Positions 17,163 to 24,162 of a stretch of 30,422 nucleotides of DNA are shown here, in pieces. Under the pieces are notes generated by a model. The model saw only the letters and a list, made by a program, of their open reading frames with translations, made no database searches and was not told where the DNA came from. The stretch is taken from positions 1-30,422 of the forward strand of contig JBAZJT010000023.1 of NCBI GenBank assembly GCA_041651175.1, given 5' to 3'. This DNA is from Elusimicrobiales bacterium. GTDB lineage: Bacteria > Elusimicrobiota > Elusimicrobia > Elusimicrobiales > Elusimicrobiaceae. The translations under genes and the position numbers were made by a program. Each line of letters begins with the position of its first letter. The stretch's first letter is position 1.

Positions 17163-17194
17163 ATGTTAAAGGGAAAAGTTTTCCCAATCCTCCT
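17163..17194 (-). promoter_or_regulatory. rpsK initiation region with hairpin between Shine-Dalgarno and ATG
   Basis: AGGAGG at 17189-17194 overlaps the rpsM TAG. Next come ATT, the inverted repeat GGGAAA-ACT-TTTCCC (17171-17185, 6 bp), then TTTAACAT and the ATG. Linear spacing is 26 nt; with the hairpin formed it is about 11 nt. No other Shine-Dalgarno candidate is present. Confidence 0.55.
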
Positions 17195-17600
17195 ACTTCG
17201 CCGCCGCGGCGGGCGCTCCGACCTTGCCGGGCTTGGACGCGCCTACGGTTCTCCTTCTGCCGCGACGGGTGCGTCCGTTGGTGCGGGTGCGCTGTCCGCG
17301 CGCCGGCAGGTTGCGGCGGTGCCGCAGCCCGCGGTAGCAGCCGATTTCCACGTAGCGGTGGATGTTCTGGGCAACTTCGCGGCGCAGTTCGCCCTCCACC
17401 TTGAGCCCTTTCTGAATCGCCGTGTTCAGAAGACCGGCCTGCTGCTCGGTCAAATCCTTGACCCGTGTGGCGGGGTCTATCTGCCCGTTAAGCCCGGCGA
17501 GTATTTTTGTCGCCGCGGCCGGGCCTATGCCGTAAATGTAGCGGAGCGCGATGTCTATGCGCTTGTTTTTCGGCAAATCTACGCCTGATATTCTGGCCAT
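17193..17600 (-). CDS. rpsM: Ribosomal protein uS13
   Basis: 135 residues, slightly long. ARISGVDLPKNKRIDIALRYIYGIG and GCYRGLRHRRNLPARGQRTRTNGRTRRG are typical; the extra length is a C-terminal basic/Ala tail after the arginine-rich rRNA-binding end. S13 forms the head-subunit bridge to 50S. It follows rpmJ, whose TAA overlaps the AAGGAG Shine-Dalgarno; the spacing to ATG is 11 nt. Confidence 0.97.
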   Translation of the reverse strand: MARISGVDLPKNKRIDIALRYIYGIGPAAATKILAGLNGQIDPATRVKDLTEQQAGLLNTAIQKGLKVEGELRREVAQNIHRYVEIGCYRGLRHRRNLPARGQRTRTNGRTRRGRRRTVGASKPGKVGAPAAAAK

Positions 17601-17615
17601 GATGGTCGCTTCTCC

Positions 17616-17729
17616 TTAACCCTGGCGCTGCTTGTGTTTCTTGGTGGAGCAGATGACCCGCACCACGCCGCCGCGCCGTATGATTTTGCACTTCTGGCAG
17701 ATTTTCTTCACGCTTGCTCTTACTTTCAT
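17616..17729 (-). CDS. rpmJ: Ribosomal protein bL36 (zinc type)
   Basis: A 37-residue gene read directly from the sequence: it begins MKVRASVKKICQKCK, continues with IIRRGGVVRVIC and ends KKHKQRQG. This is exactly the standard length. The zinc ligands C11, C14, C27 and H32 are kept, so it is the zinc-binding form. L36 sits in the 50S near the L7/L12 stalk base. Position between infA and rpsM is canonical. The nearest good Shine-Dalgarno is 26 nt from ATG across a GC-rich hairpin (17738-17755). Confidence 0.96.
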   Translation of the reverse strand: MKVRASVKKICQKCKIIRRGGVVRVICSTKKHKQRQG

Positions 17730-17760
17730 CTTAAGTCGCGCCCGATGCCGGGCGCCCTCC
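17730..17760 (-). promoter_or_regulatory. rpmJ initiation region with hairpin between Shine-Dalgarno and ATG
   Basis: GGAGG (17756-17760) is followed at once by GCGCCCG-GCAT-CGGGCGC (17738-17755), a perfect 7-bp stem with a 4-nt loop, then GACTTAAG and the ATG. Linear spacing is 26 nt; with the hairpin excluded it is exactly 8 nt, the optimum. No U-run follows, so it is not a terminator. Confidence 0.65.
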
Positions 17761-17796
17761 GTACATCAAATCCCGCCGGGGCATTGCCGCCGCCGG

Positions 17797-18018
17797 TCAT
17801 CTTTCCCTGTATATTATACGGCCCCTTGTCAGGTCGTAAGGCGAAAGCTCCAGCTTCACTTTGTCGCCGGGCAGTATGCGGATATGGTGTATCCTCATCT
17901 TGCCTGAGATATGCCCCAGTATCACTTTCCCGCCGGGCAGCTCCACGCGGAACATCGCGTTGGGCATTGACTCCAGTATCTTTCCTTCAACCTCTATCTT
18001 GTCGCCTTCGCTTGACAT
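17797..18018 (-). CDS. infA: Translation initiation factor IF-1
   Basis: 73 residues, standard. The single OB fold shows EGKILESMPNAMFRVELPGG, GHISGKMRIHHIRILPGDKV and the ending SPYDLTRGRIIYRER. IF-1 blocks the A site during initiation. It lies between map and rpmJ, as in many bacteria. Seven of its nine Ile codons are ATA. GGAGG lies 18 nt upstream with a small hairpin between. Confidence 0.97.
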   Translation of the reverse strand: MSSEGDKIEVEGKILESMPNAMFRVELPGGKVILGHISGKMRIHHIRILPGDKVKLELSPYDLTRGRIIYRER

Positions 18019-18041
18019 ATGGCCCGTACAGGCCCGCCTCC
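18019..18041 (-). promoter_or_regulatory. infA initiation region with hairpin between Shine-Dalgarno and ATG
   Basis: GGAGG (18037-18041) is separated from the ATG by CG, the stem GGCCU-GUAC-GGGCC (18021-18034; 4 bp plus a U-G pair) and AU. Linear spacing is 18 nt; hairpin-excluded spacing is 4 nt. The hairpin is weaker than those at rpmJ and rpsC. Confidence 0.45.
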
Positions 18042-18046
18042 GTTTC

Positions 18047-18829
18047 TCAGACTGCGGTCAGGACTTCGGCTCCATTCTCCGTTACCGCGACCGTATGCTC
18101 GAAATGAGCGGACAGCCCGCCATCCTCGGTAACCACAGTCCAACCGTTCTCTTTCACCCTCACCCGCCAGGCGCCGGTGTTAACCATCGGCTCTATGGCG
18201 ATGACAAGGCCGGGTTTCAACTCCGGCCCGGTTCCCCTGTCTCCGAAATTGGGGACGGCAGGCTCCTCGTGCAGATTGCGGCCTATGCCGTGCCCCACAA
18301 ATTCGCGCACCACCGACATTCCCGCGGCCTCAGCCACATCCTGCACCGCGCGCGACACATCGCCCAGCCGGGCGCCGGGCTTTGCCGCCGCCACCGCCGC
18401 CGCCAGCGAATTGCGCGTAACCTCTATCAGCCGCGCGGCGCTTTCAGAAACCGCGCCCACCGGCGCGGTTACGGCGGCGTCGCCGTAAAATCCGTCGCAC
18501 ACCGCGCCGAGGTCCAGGCTCACTATGTCGCCTTCGCGCAGAATGCGCCGCTTGTCCGGTATGCCGTGCACCACTTCCTCGTTCACCGAGACGCACAGCG
18601 AGGCCGGAAAGCCCCTGTACCCCAGAAAAGCCGCCCTGGCGCCGCGCGCGGCTATTTCAGCCGCCGCAATCTCGTCCAGCCGGCCGGTGGAGACGCCCGG
18701 AACGGCGGCCTCCGCCAGAATTTTCAAAACTTCGCCCACCACCCGCCCGGCTTTGCGCATCCTGCCGATATCGGCGGGGGTTTTAAGCTCCAGCGCCGGT
18801 TTGCGGCGGATGACGACCTGCCGCTTCAC
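18047..18829 (-). CDS. map: Type I methionine aminopeptidase
   Basis: 260 residues. All five metal ligands are present: D106, D117, H180, E213 and E244, each offset by 9 from E. coli MetAP. SVNEEVVHGIPDKR and FVGHGIGRNLHEEP are the family signatures. It removes N-terminal Met from nascent proteins. The start is GTG, overlapping the adk stop as GTGA, with no clear Shine-Dalgarno, so translation should be coupled to adk. Confidence 0.97.
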   Translation of the reverse strand: MKRQVVIRRKPALELKTPADIGRMRKAGRVVGEVLKILAEAAVPGVSTGRLDEIAAAEIAARGARAAFLGYRGFPASLCVSVNEEVVHGIPDKRRILREGDIVSLDLGAVCDGFYGDAAVTAPVGAVSESAARLIEVTRNSLAAAVAAAKPGARLGDVSRAVQDVAEAAGMSVVREFVGHGIGRNLHEEPAVPNFGDRGTGPELKPGLVIAIEPMVNTGAWRVRVKENGWTVVTEDGGLSAHFEHTVAVTENGAEVLTAV

Positions 18830-19467
18830 TTCGCTTCAAGCGCGGCGTATATCGCGCCGGAAACCTTGTCCGGCGCGAGGCCTCCGTCAACCTTTATAAA
18901 GCGGTGATTGGCTTTATAGTAGGCGACAAGCGGCTCCGTCTGGTCGCGGTAAACCATAATGCGGCGCTTTGCGGTTTCTTCCGAATCATCGGCGCGCTGT
19001 ACAAGCTCGCCACCGCAAACGTCGCACGCGCCGGCTTTGGCCGGCGGGTTGCTAAACAAATTGTAAATCCTGCCGCATGCCTTGCAGGTGCGCCGGCTGG
19101 TGAGCCGCCGTATTATCTCGCTCTCCTGCAAATCCACGAAAATAACCGCGTCCAGACTGCGCCCGGTTTTTTCCAGAAGCAAATCCAGCCCCTCCGCCTG
19201 CTCTATCGTGCGGGGGAAACCGTCAAACAGCAGGCCGCCGGCCACTGTTTTGATGCGGTTGGCCACCAGCTCCAGGGTAAGCGAATCCGGCACCAGCTTG
19301 CCGGATGCCACTATCTGGGAAACCTGCGTCCCCAGCGGCGTCTTGCGGGAGATTTCGTCCCGGAAAATATCGCCGGTGGAAACATGCGTCAAATCCAGTT
19401 TCGCGCACAAAACGGGGGACTGAGTTCCTTTGCCCGCGCCAGGCGCGCCAAGAAGAATAAGATTCAT
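18826..19467 (-). CDS. adk: Adenylate kinase (zinc-LID form)
   Basis: 213 residues. The P-loop GAPGAGKGT is at 7-15, the AMP-binding part has STGDIFRDEI and FDGFPRT, and the long LID carries C128, C131, C148 and C151, a structural zinc site. It converts ATP + AMP to 2 ADP. secY-adk-map-infA is the classic order. The ATG lacks a Shine-Dalgarno; instead TGGTATAAT ends 3 nt upstream (see 19471-19479). Confidence 0.97.
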   Translation of the reverse strand: MNLILLGAPGAGKGTQSPVLCAKLDLTHVSTGDIFRDEISRKTPLGTQVSQIVASGKLVPDSLTLELVANRIKTVAGGLLFDGFPRTIEQAEGLDLLLEKTGRSLDAVIFVDLQESEIIRRLTSRRTCKACGRIYNLFSNPPAKAGACDVCGGELVQRADDSEETAKRRIMVYRDQTEPLVAYYKANHRFIKVDGGLAPDKVSGAIYAALEAK

Positions 19468-19470
19468 AAG

Positions 19471-19479
19471 ATTATACCA
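19471..19479 (-). promoter_or_regulatory. Extended -10 promoter element directly before adk
   Basis: TGG-TATAAT matches the TGnTATAAT extended -10 consensus. It lies in the 29-bp secY-adk gap and its last base is 3 nt from the adk ATG (CTT between). Transcription starting 4-7 nt downstream would begin at or inside the start codon, giving a leaderless adk message, or a transcript serving map-infA-rpmJ onward. The -35 position at 17-bp spacing reads TAGATT, a 3/6 match. Confidence 0.45.
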
Positions 19480-19496
19480 GTTTTTCCGCCGGGAAT

Positions 19497-20837
19497 CTAA
19501 TTCGCCCCGACGTTGAACCAGCGCCCGCGTATCCTGCCGCCTTTCATGAGCGGCTCGTAATTGCGCATCACCAGATGCGCCTCAAGCTGGCTGATGGTGT
19601 CCAGCGCGACACCGACCACTATCAGCAGCGAAGTGCCGCCGAAATAAAACGGCACGTTGAATTTGTTCCTCAGCAAATCCGGCAGCACCGCGATGGCCGC
19701 CACAAACAGCGCCCCGCCCAGCGTGATGCGGTTAAGCACCCATTCTATATAGGTTGCCGTCGGTTCGCCCGGGCGTATGCCGGGGATGAAGCCGCCCCAT
19801 TTCTTCATGTTTTCGGATAGGTCTTTGGGGTTGAGGCTGACCGAATTGTAGAAGTAACAGAAGAATATCACCAGCACGGCATACATTATGTCGTATACGC
19901 CGCCGCTCTGGCCGAACACATTGTTCACCCATTGCGACAGCCTGCCGCCGGGGTTGAACTGGGCGATAGTCATCGGCACGCTAAGCAGCGACACCGCGAA
20001 TATGACGGCGATGACGCCCGACTGGTCCACCTTGAGGGGCAGATAGCTGGACGCGCCGCCGTAGACGCGGTTACCCACCTGCCGGCGGGCGTACTGGACG
20101 GGAATCTTGCGCTGCGCCGTCTCCACCCACACCACGCAGGCCATCACCGCAAACACCAGCGCGGCGATGATTATGGCCATGATGATGCTGATTTCGTCGG
20201 CCTGAATGAGCCGGATAAGGTTCATGAATGCCGAGGGCATCCTGTCCACTATGCCGGCGAATATTATCAGCGAGATGCCGTTGCCGATGCCGCGCTCGGT
20301 TATCTGCTCGCCCAGCCACATCACGAACATGGTGCCGGTAACCAGCGTCAGCACCGTGGTGAAGTAAAACAGCGGCGTGAGATTGGCGACAATCGGTTCC
20401 CCCGCGCCGGGCGACATGTGGGTAAGCGCCACCGTAAGGCCGAAGGACTGGAACGCGCCCAGAAACAGCGTGAACGCCCGCGTTATCTGGTTCAGCTTGC
20501 GCCGGCCCAGTTCGCCTTCCTTTGCCAGCCTGTCCAGATACGGAACGACATGCGCGCCCTGGAGCAGGCTCATTATGATGGAGGCGTTGATATACGGCAT
20601 CACGCCCATGGACAGGATGGAGAACCTGCTCATCGCGCCGCCGGAGAAAATATCCAAAAACCCCAGCAGCGAGTTGCGGTGCGCGTCAAAGAGCGCCTTC
20701 AGCGCATGGCCGTTGACGCCCGGTATCGGAATGACCGCGCCCAGCCGGTATATCGCAAGCGCGCCAAGCACGAACAGCAGCCGTTTTTTAAGGTCCGGCA
20801 CCTTGAATATATTGGCTAGACTGGTTGTCTGTTCCAT
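19497..20837 (-). CDS. secY: Preprotein translocase subunit SecY
   Basis: 446 residues with ten membrane segments. KKRLLFVLGALAIYRLGAVIPIPGV starts the first helix, GGAMSRFSILSMGVMPYINASIIMSLL is the plug/TM2 region, and YARRQVGNRVYGGASSYLPLKV and GGTSLLIVVGVALDTISQLEAHLVMRNYE are diagnostic. It forms the inner-membrane Sec channel. It sits between rplO and adk as usual. The 18-nt gap after rplO has no Shine-Dalgarno but holds a small hairpin (20844-20856). Confidence 0.97.
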   Translation of the reverse strand: MEQTTSLANIFKVPDLKKRLLFVLGALAIYRLGAVIPIPGVNGHALKALFDAHRNSLLGFLDIFSGGAMSRFSILSMGVMPYINASIIMSLLQGAHVVPYLDRLAKEGELGRRKLNQITRAFTLFLGAFQSFGLTVALTHMSPGAGEPIVANLTPLFYFTTVLTLVTGTMFVMWLGEQITERGIGNGISLIIFAGIVDRMPSAFMNLIRLIQADEISIIMAIIIAALVFAVMACVVWVETAQRKIPVQYARRQVGNRVYGGASSYLPLKVDQSGVIAVIFAVSLLSVPMTIAQFNPGGRLSQWVNNVFGQSGGVYDIMYAVLVIFFCYFYNSVSLNPKDLSENMKKWGGFIPGIRPGEPTATYIEWVLNRITLGGALFVAAIAVLPDLLRNKFNVPFYFGGTSLLIVVGVALDTISQLEAHLVMRNYEPLMKGGRIRGRWFNVGAN

Positions 20838-20843
20838 AATGAC

Positions 20844-20856
20844 GCGCGCAACGCGC
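20844..20856 (-). promoter_or_regulatory. Small hairpin in the rplO-secY junction
   Basis: GCGCG-UUG-CGCGC (5 bp), beginning with the last base of the rplO stop codon and ending 6 nt before the secY ATG. The only purine-rich stretch upstream is AAAGAAA, a poor Shine-Dalgarno. It resembles the hairpin arrangement at rpsC and rpmJ but without a good ribosome-binding site. Confidence 0.35.
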
Positions 20857-21305
20857 TATTTCTTTAGAACCGTGGCCGTGCCGCCGGCTTTCTCTATGCT
20901 GTCTTTGGCGGATTTGCTGAATGCGTGCGCGCTTACCTTCAGCGCGCGGTCCAGCTTGCCGCCGCCCAGCACCTTGACCGCGCAGGAGCGGCTGACCAGC
21001 CCCGCTTTTTTCAGCGAGTCCGGCGTAACTTCCGCGTTGGCAGGGAATTTTGACAGCGAAAACAGATTCACCCACTCGTAGCGGCGGGCGAACTGGACGT
21101 TGGAAAACCCGCTTTTCGGGATGCGGCGCAAAAGCGGCATCTGGCCGCCTTCAAAGCCTATCATCTTGCCGTCGCCGGATTCCTTGCGCTGGCCTTTCTG
21201 CCCGCGGGTGGAAGTCTCGCCGTGGCCGGAACCGCGTCCAAGTCCGAGACGTTTTTTCTTATGCGTCGCACCGTATTTGGGCGAAAGCGAATGAAGACCT
21301 GTCAT
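20856..21305 (-). CDS. rplO: Ribosomal protein uL15
   Basis: 149 residues, standard. N-terminal glycine-rich rRNA-contact part (KKRLGLGRGSGHGETSTRGQKGQ) and the globular C-terminal part with VSRSCAVKVLGGGKLDRAL. It follows rpsE after only 9 nt, where rpmD (L30) usually lies. AGAGG 4 nt before the ATG. Confidence 0.97.
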   Translation of the reverse strand: MTGLHSLSPKYGATHKKKRLGLGRGSGHGETSTRGQKGQRKESGDGKMIGFEGGQMPLLRRIPKSGFSNVQFARRYEWVNLFSLSKFPANAEVTPDSLKKAGLVSRSCAVKVLGGGKLDRALKVSAHAFSKSAKDSIEKAGGTATVLKK

Positions 21306-21314
21306 AGAACCTCT

Positions 21315-21929
21315 CTATTTTGCCGCCGGTTTGCGGTCTTTTTCCTTGCCGGGAGCGACCGCCTCGGGCGGAGCAACCGTCGCCGCGCCTCGGAGGCTGG
21401 CGATTTTCTCTTTGGTGTACAACGTGCCCAACGCGGCGCACGTGGCATACACTGTGTTGAAGGGATTGGGGCTGCCCAGATTTTTGGTCAGCACGTTTTT
21501 GACGCCGGCGGCCTCCAGCACCGCGCGCACGCCGCCGCCCGCGATGACGCCGGTGCCCGGCGCGGCGGGTTTCATCCACACCCGTCCGGTGCCGAACTTG
21601 CCGACAGTTTCGTGCGGGATGGTGCCATTGACGATGGGATATTTATCCATGTGCTTGCGCGCATGCGAGGCGGCCTTCTGTATGGCCAGCTGCACCTGCT
21701 TGCCCTTGCCGATGGAAACGCCCACCTTGCCGTCCATGTCGCCCACCACCACCAGCGCGCGGAACGAGAACCGCTTTCCGCCCTTTACCACCTTGGCGGT
21801 GCGGGTGAGGTTGACCACGGTCATTTTCTCCGTTGAATCCGCGCCGTCCGCGCCGTCGCGCCTGAACCCGCGGGAGGATTTCTCCCGCTTGGCGGCGGCT
21901 TCCTTCTGGGTGAATGTTTTCTCTGACAT
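21315..21929 (-). CDS. rpsE: Ribosomal protein uS5
   Basis: 204 residues, about 35 more than usual, because of a charged N-terminal extension (about 1-35) and a C-terminal Ala/Pro/Lys tail. The core shows VVNLTRTAKVVKGGKRFSF, GDMDGKVGVSIGKGK (fidelity loop region) and AVLEAAGVKNVLTKNLGS. S5 lies at the mRNA entry of 30S. The TAA of rplR overlaps its AAGGAG Shine-Dalgarno, 8 nt from the ATG. Confidence 0.97.
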   Translation of the reverse strand: MSEKTFTQKEAAAKREKSSRGFRRDGADGADSTEKMTVVNLTRTAKVVKGGKRFSFRALVVVGDMDGKVGVSIGKGKQVQLAIQKAASHARKHMDKYPIVNGTIPHETVGKFGTGRVWMKPAAPGTGVIAGGGVRAVLEAAGVKNVLTKNLGSPNPFNTVYATCAALGTLYTKEKIASLRGAATVAPPEAVAPGKEKDRKPAAK

Positions 21930-21941
21930 GCAAATTTCTCC

Positions 21942-22304
21942 TTAAAACTTCAGCCCGGCGGCGCGAGCGCCGTCCGCCAAAGCCTTTATCCTGCCGTGGT
22001 AAATGCGCCCGCCCCTGTCAAAGCGGACTTCCTTGACGCCGGCTTCAATCGCCTTTTTGGCGATAGTCTCGCCCAGCGACTTGGCCGCCGCGACGTTTTT
22101 GGCGCAGCCGCCCTTGGCGGAAACCTCTTTGGTCAGCGTGGACGCCTGGGCCAGCGTTTTGCCGGTATTGTCGTCCACAATCTGCGCGTAGAGGTATCTC
22201 AGGCTGCGGTATACCGACAGCCGGGGCTTTTCAATCCCGGCGGCGCACAGCCTGTTGCGCGAGCGCGCCTTCCTGTATTCGTAACGTTCCTGTTTGGTGG
22301 TCAT
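21942..22304 (-). CDS. rplR: Ribosomal protein uL18
   Basis: 120 residues, standard. RLSVYRSLRYLYAQIVDDNTGKTLAQAST and the ending VRFDRGGRIYHGRIKALADGARAAGLKF are the L18 core that binds 5S rRNA. It starts 9 nt after the rplF stop with AGAGG upstream. Confidence 0.97.
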   Translation of the reverse strand: MTTKQERYEYRKARSRNRLCAAGIEKPRLSVYRSLRYLYAQIVDDNTGKTLAQASTLTKEVSAKGGCAKNVAAAKSLGETIAKKAIEAGVKEVRFDRGGRIYHGRIKALADGARAAGLKF

Positions 22305-22313
22305 GGAATCCTC

Positions 22314-22883
22314 TTACTTGGCCGCCGCGCCGCCGGTAGAACCCGCAGCGGTCTTGCCGGCTTTGCGCTGTATATGCTCACCCTGATAGCGCACCCCGGT
22401 CCCCTGGTACGGTTCCGGCGGGCGCAGCCGGCGCAGCCGCGCCGCGAAATCGCCCACCAAAATATTGTCTATGCCCTTGATGGAGACGAGGGTCTGCTTC
22501 GGGTCCACCTCCACCTTCAGGCCGGGAGGGACATCCATCAGCACCGGATGAGAGAAGCCCAGCTCCATATTGAGCTTTGTTCCCTGCACCTGAGCTTTGT
22601 AGCCCAGCCCGTTTATTTCCAGCGTCTTGGCAAAGCCCGCCGACACGCCCGTCACTATATTGGCCAGCCGCGCGCGGGTGGTGCCGTGGTGGATGTTGAC
22701 CAGCCTGCGCTCGCCGCCGGACATCTCCACGAAAAGCTTGCCGTCCTTGACGGTTACGCCGATATGCTCCGGCAGGGTGTAGCTCATTTTGCCCAGCGGG
22801 CCTTCCGCGCTGAACTGCTGCCCGGAGACGGACACTTTCACCTTGTCGGGCACGGCGATGGGTTTTTTTCCTATTTTGCTCAT
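22314..22883 (-). CDS. rplF: Ribosomal protein uL6
   Basis: 189 residues from MSKIGKKPIAVP, the family's usual start; an upstream in-frame GTG at 22892 is less likely. Two repeats of the L6 fold, with EGPLGKMSYTLPEHIGV and the C-terminal PEPYQGTGVRYQGEHIQRKAGKTA motif. A ~14-residue Ala/Gly tail follows. L6 sits near the factor-binding site of 50S. The ATG is 2 nt after the rpsH stop, with GGTG-type weak Shine-Dalgarno. Confidence 0.96.
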   Translation of the reverse strand: MSKIGKKPIAVPDKVKVSVSGQQFSAEGPLGKMSYTLPEHIGVTVKDGKLFVEMSGGERRLVNIHHGTTRARLANIVTGVSAGFAKTLEINGLGYKAQVQGTKLNMELGFSHPVLMDVPPGLKVEVDPKQTLVSIKGIDNILVGDFAARLRRLRPPEPYQGTGVRYQGEHIQRKAGKTAAGSTGGAAAK

Positions 22884-22885
22884 AA

Positions 22886-23278
22886 TCACCACACCTGGCA
22901 GAGAACTTCGCCGCCGACTTTTTTCTTCCTGGCGTCCGTGTCTGTCATCACCCCCGACGGGGTGGACAGTATCGTTATGCCGAAGGGGCCACGCACTTTG
23001 GGTATTTCGGTATAGGGGCGGTACACCCTGCTGCCGGGGCGCGACACGCGCCGCAGCCCGTGGATGACGGCCTCTTTCTCCGGCGTGTATTTGAGGACGA
23101 CGCGCATTATGCCGCGCTTGTTCTCGGTGCGCATGGGCTGGCAGCCGAAAATATAGCCTTCCTCTTTAAGCACGCGGGCGATTTCCATTTTCAGCCTGGA
23201 GAAAGGAACGTCCACGCGCTCCTTGCCCGTGCCGTTGGCGTTGCGTATTCTGGTCAGAAGATCTGCGATAGGGTCCAT
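22886..23278 (-). CDS. rpsH: Ribosomal protein uS8
   Basis: 130 residues, standard. DPIADLLTRIRNANGTGKERVDVPFSRLK and the end TPSGVMTDTDARKKKVGGEVLCQVW are diagnostic. S8 binds the central domain of 16S rRNA and in E. coli represses the spc operon at rplE. GAGG lies 8 nt before the ATG, overlapping the rpsZ stop. Confidence 0.97.
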   Translation of the reverse strand: MDPIADLLTRIRNANGTGKERVDVPFSRLKMEIARVLKEEGYIFGCQPMRTENKRGIMRVVLKYTPEKEAVIHGLRRVSRPGSRVYRPYTEIPKVRGPFGITILSTPSGVMTDTDARKKKVGGEVLCQVW

Positions 23279-23288
23279 TGGTCAAACC

Positions 23289-23474
23289 TCACCAGCTTGA
23301 TTTCTTGACGCCGGGGATAAGTCCCTCGTGCGCCATTTTGCGCAGGCAGATGCGGCAGAGCCCGAAGTCGCGGTAATAGCCGCGCGGGCGTCCGCAGATC
23401 TGGCAGCGGTTGCGGTAGCGCACCGCGAACTTCTGCGGTTTGCGCAGTTTAGCCATCCATGCTGTAGTAGCCAT
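23289..23474 (-). CDS. rpsZ: Ribosomal protein uS14, zinc type
   Basis: 61 residues, the short type Z form. Zinc ligands C24, C27, C40 and C43 are all present; QKFAVRYRNRCQICGRPRGY and the end HEGLIPGVKKSSW match. Often called rpsN as well. It lies between rplE and rpsH as usual, with GAGG 8 nt before the ATG. Confidence 0.97.
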   Translation of the reverse strand: MATTAWMAKLRKPQKFAVRYRNRCQICGRPRGYYRDFGLCRICLRKMAHEGLIPGVKKSSW

Positions 23475-23479
23475 ATAAA

Positions 23480-24154
23480 TTACCTCGCGGAGGCGGCCTT
23501 TTCCGCCTTGCGGAAAGGCATGCCCATCAGTTCCAGCAGCAGCCTGCCGCCCTTGTCGTCATCGGCGGTGGTCACGAACGTGATGTTCATTCCGCGCGCC
23601 TTGGGCGATTTCTCCACGTCGACTTCGGGGAATATGTGATGTTCCTTCAGTCCGATGTTGAGGTTGCCGTGCCCGTCAAAGCACTTCGGGTCAAAACCCT
23701 GGAAGTCGCGTATTCTGGGGCAGGCGACAGAGACGAAGCGGTCCGTGAACTCGTACATCATCATGCCGCGCAGGGTTACGCGCACGCCGATGGGCATGCC
23801 CTCGCGCAGCTTGAAGTTGGAGATGGACTTTTTCGCCCTTCGCACCTGCGGCGCCTGGCCGGAGATGCGGGACAAATCGTCTTTGGCTGTTTCAAGAGCC
23901 TGTATGTTTTCCTTCGCCTCGGAGACGCCGATGTTGATTACAACCTTCTCCAGCTTCGGCGCCGACATGGGCGAGGAAACGCCAAGCTCCTTTAGCATGG
24001 CCGGCAGTATCCGCTCCCTGTATGCCGACTTGAGGCGCGGCATATAGTCTTTCGGAACGGACTGGACGGCAGTTTCCTTGGCGCGCTTTTCCGCCGGCCC
24101 CTTGGCCGGCGCAGCCGCCTGCTTCGTCTGTTTGTTTTCTTTTTCTTTGGACAT
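23480..24154 (-). CDS. rplE: Ribosomal protein uL5
   Basis: 224 residues against ~180 usually. Residues 1-37 are a Lys/Ala/Pro-rich tail; the conserved protein starts at about residue 38 (MPRLKSAYRERILPAMLKE), whose Met at 24043 is an alternative start. The core has KLEKVVINIGVSEAKEN, RRAKKSISNFKLREGMPIGVRVTLRG and EVDVEKSPKARGMNITFVTTA. L5 binds 5S rRNA and the P-site tRNA. Neither start has a good Shine-Dalgarno; I keep the longer form since similar tails occur on neighbouring ribosomal proteins. Confidence 0.93.
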   Translation of the reverse strand: MSKEKENKQTKQAAAPAKGPAEKRAKETAVQSVPKDYMPRLKSAYRERILPAMLKELGVSSPMSAPKLEKVVINIGVSEAKENIQALETAKDDLSRISGQAPQVRRAKKSISNFKLREGMPIGVRVTLRGMMMYEFTDRFVSVACPRIRDFQGFDPKCFDGHGNLNIGLKEHHIFPEVDVEKSPKARGMNITFVTTADDDKGGRLLLELMGMPFRKAEKAASAR

Positions 24155-24162
24155 ACTTCAAA

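Noticed and set aside
17813..17818. TATAAT on the minus strand at the end of infA
   Set aside because: It is formed by the ATA ATA codons of the conserved IIYR end. No extended -10 and no -35 at correct spacing, so I do not call a promoter, although a weak internal one is possible.
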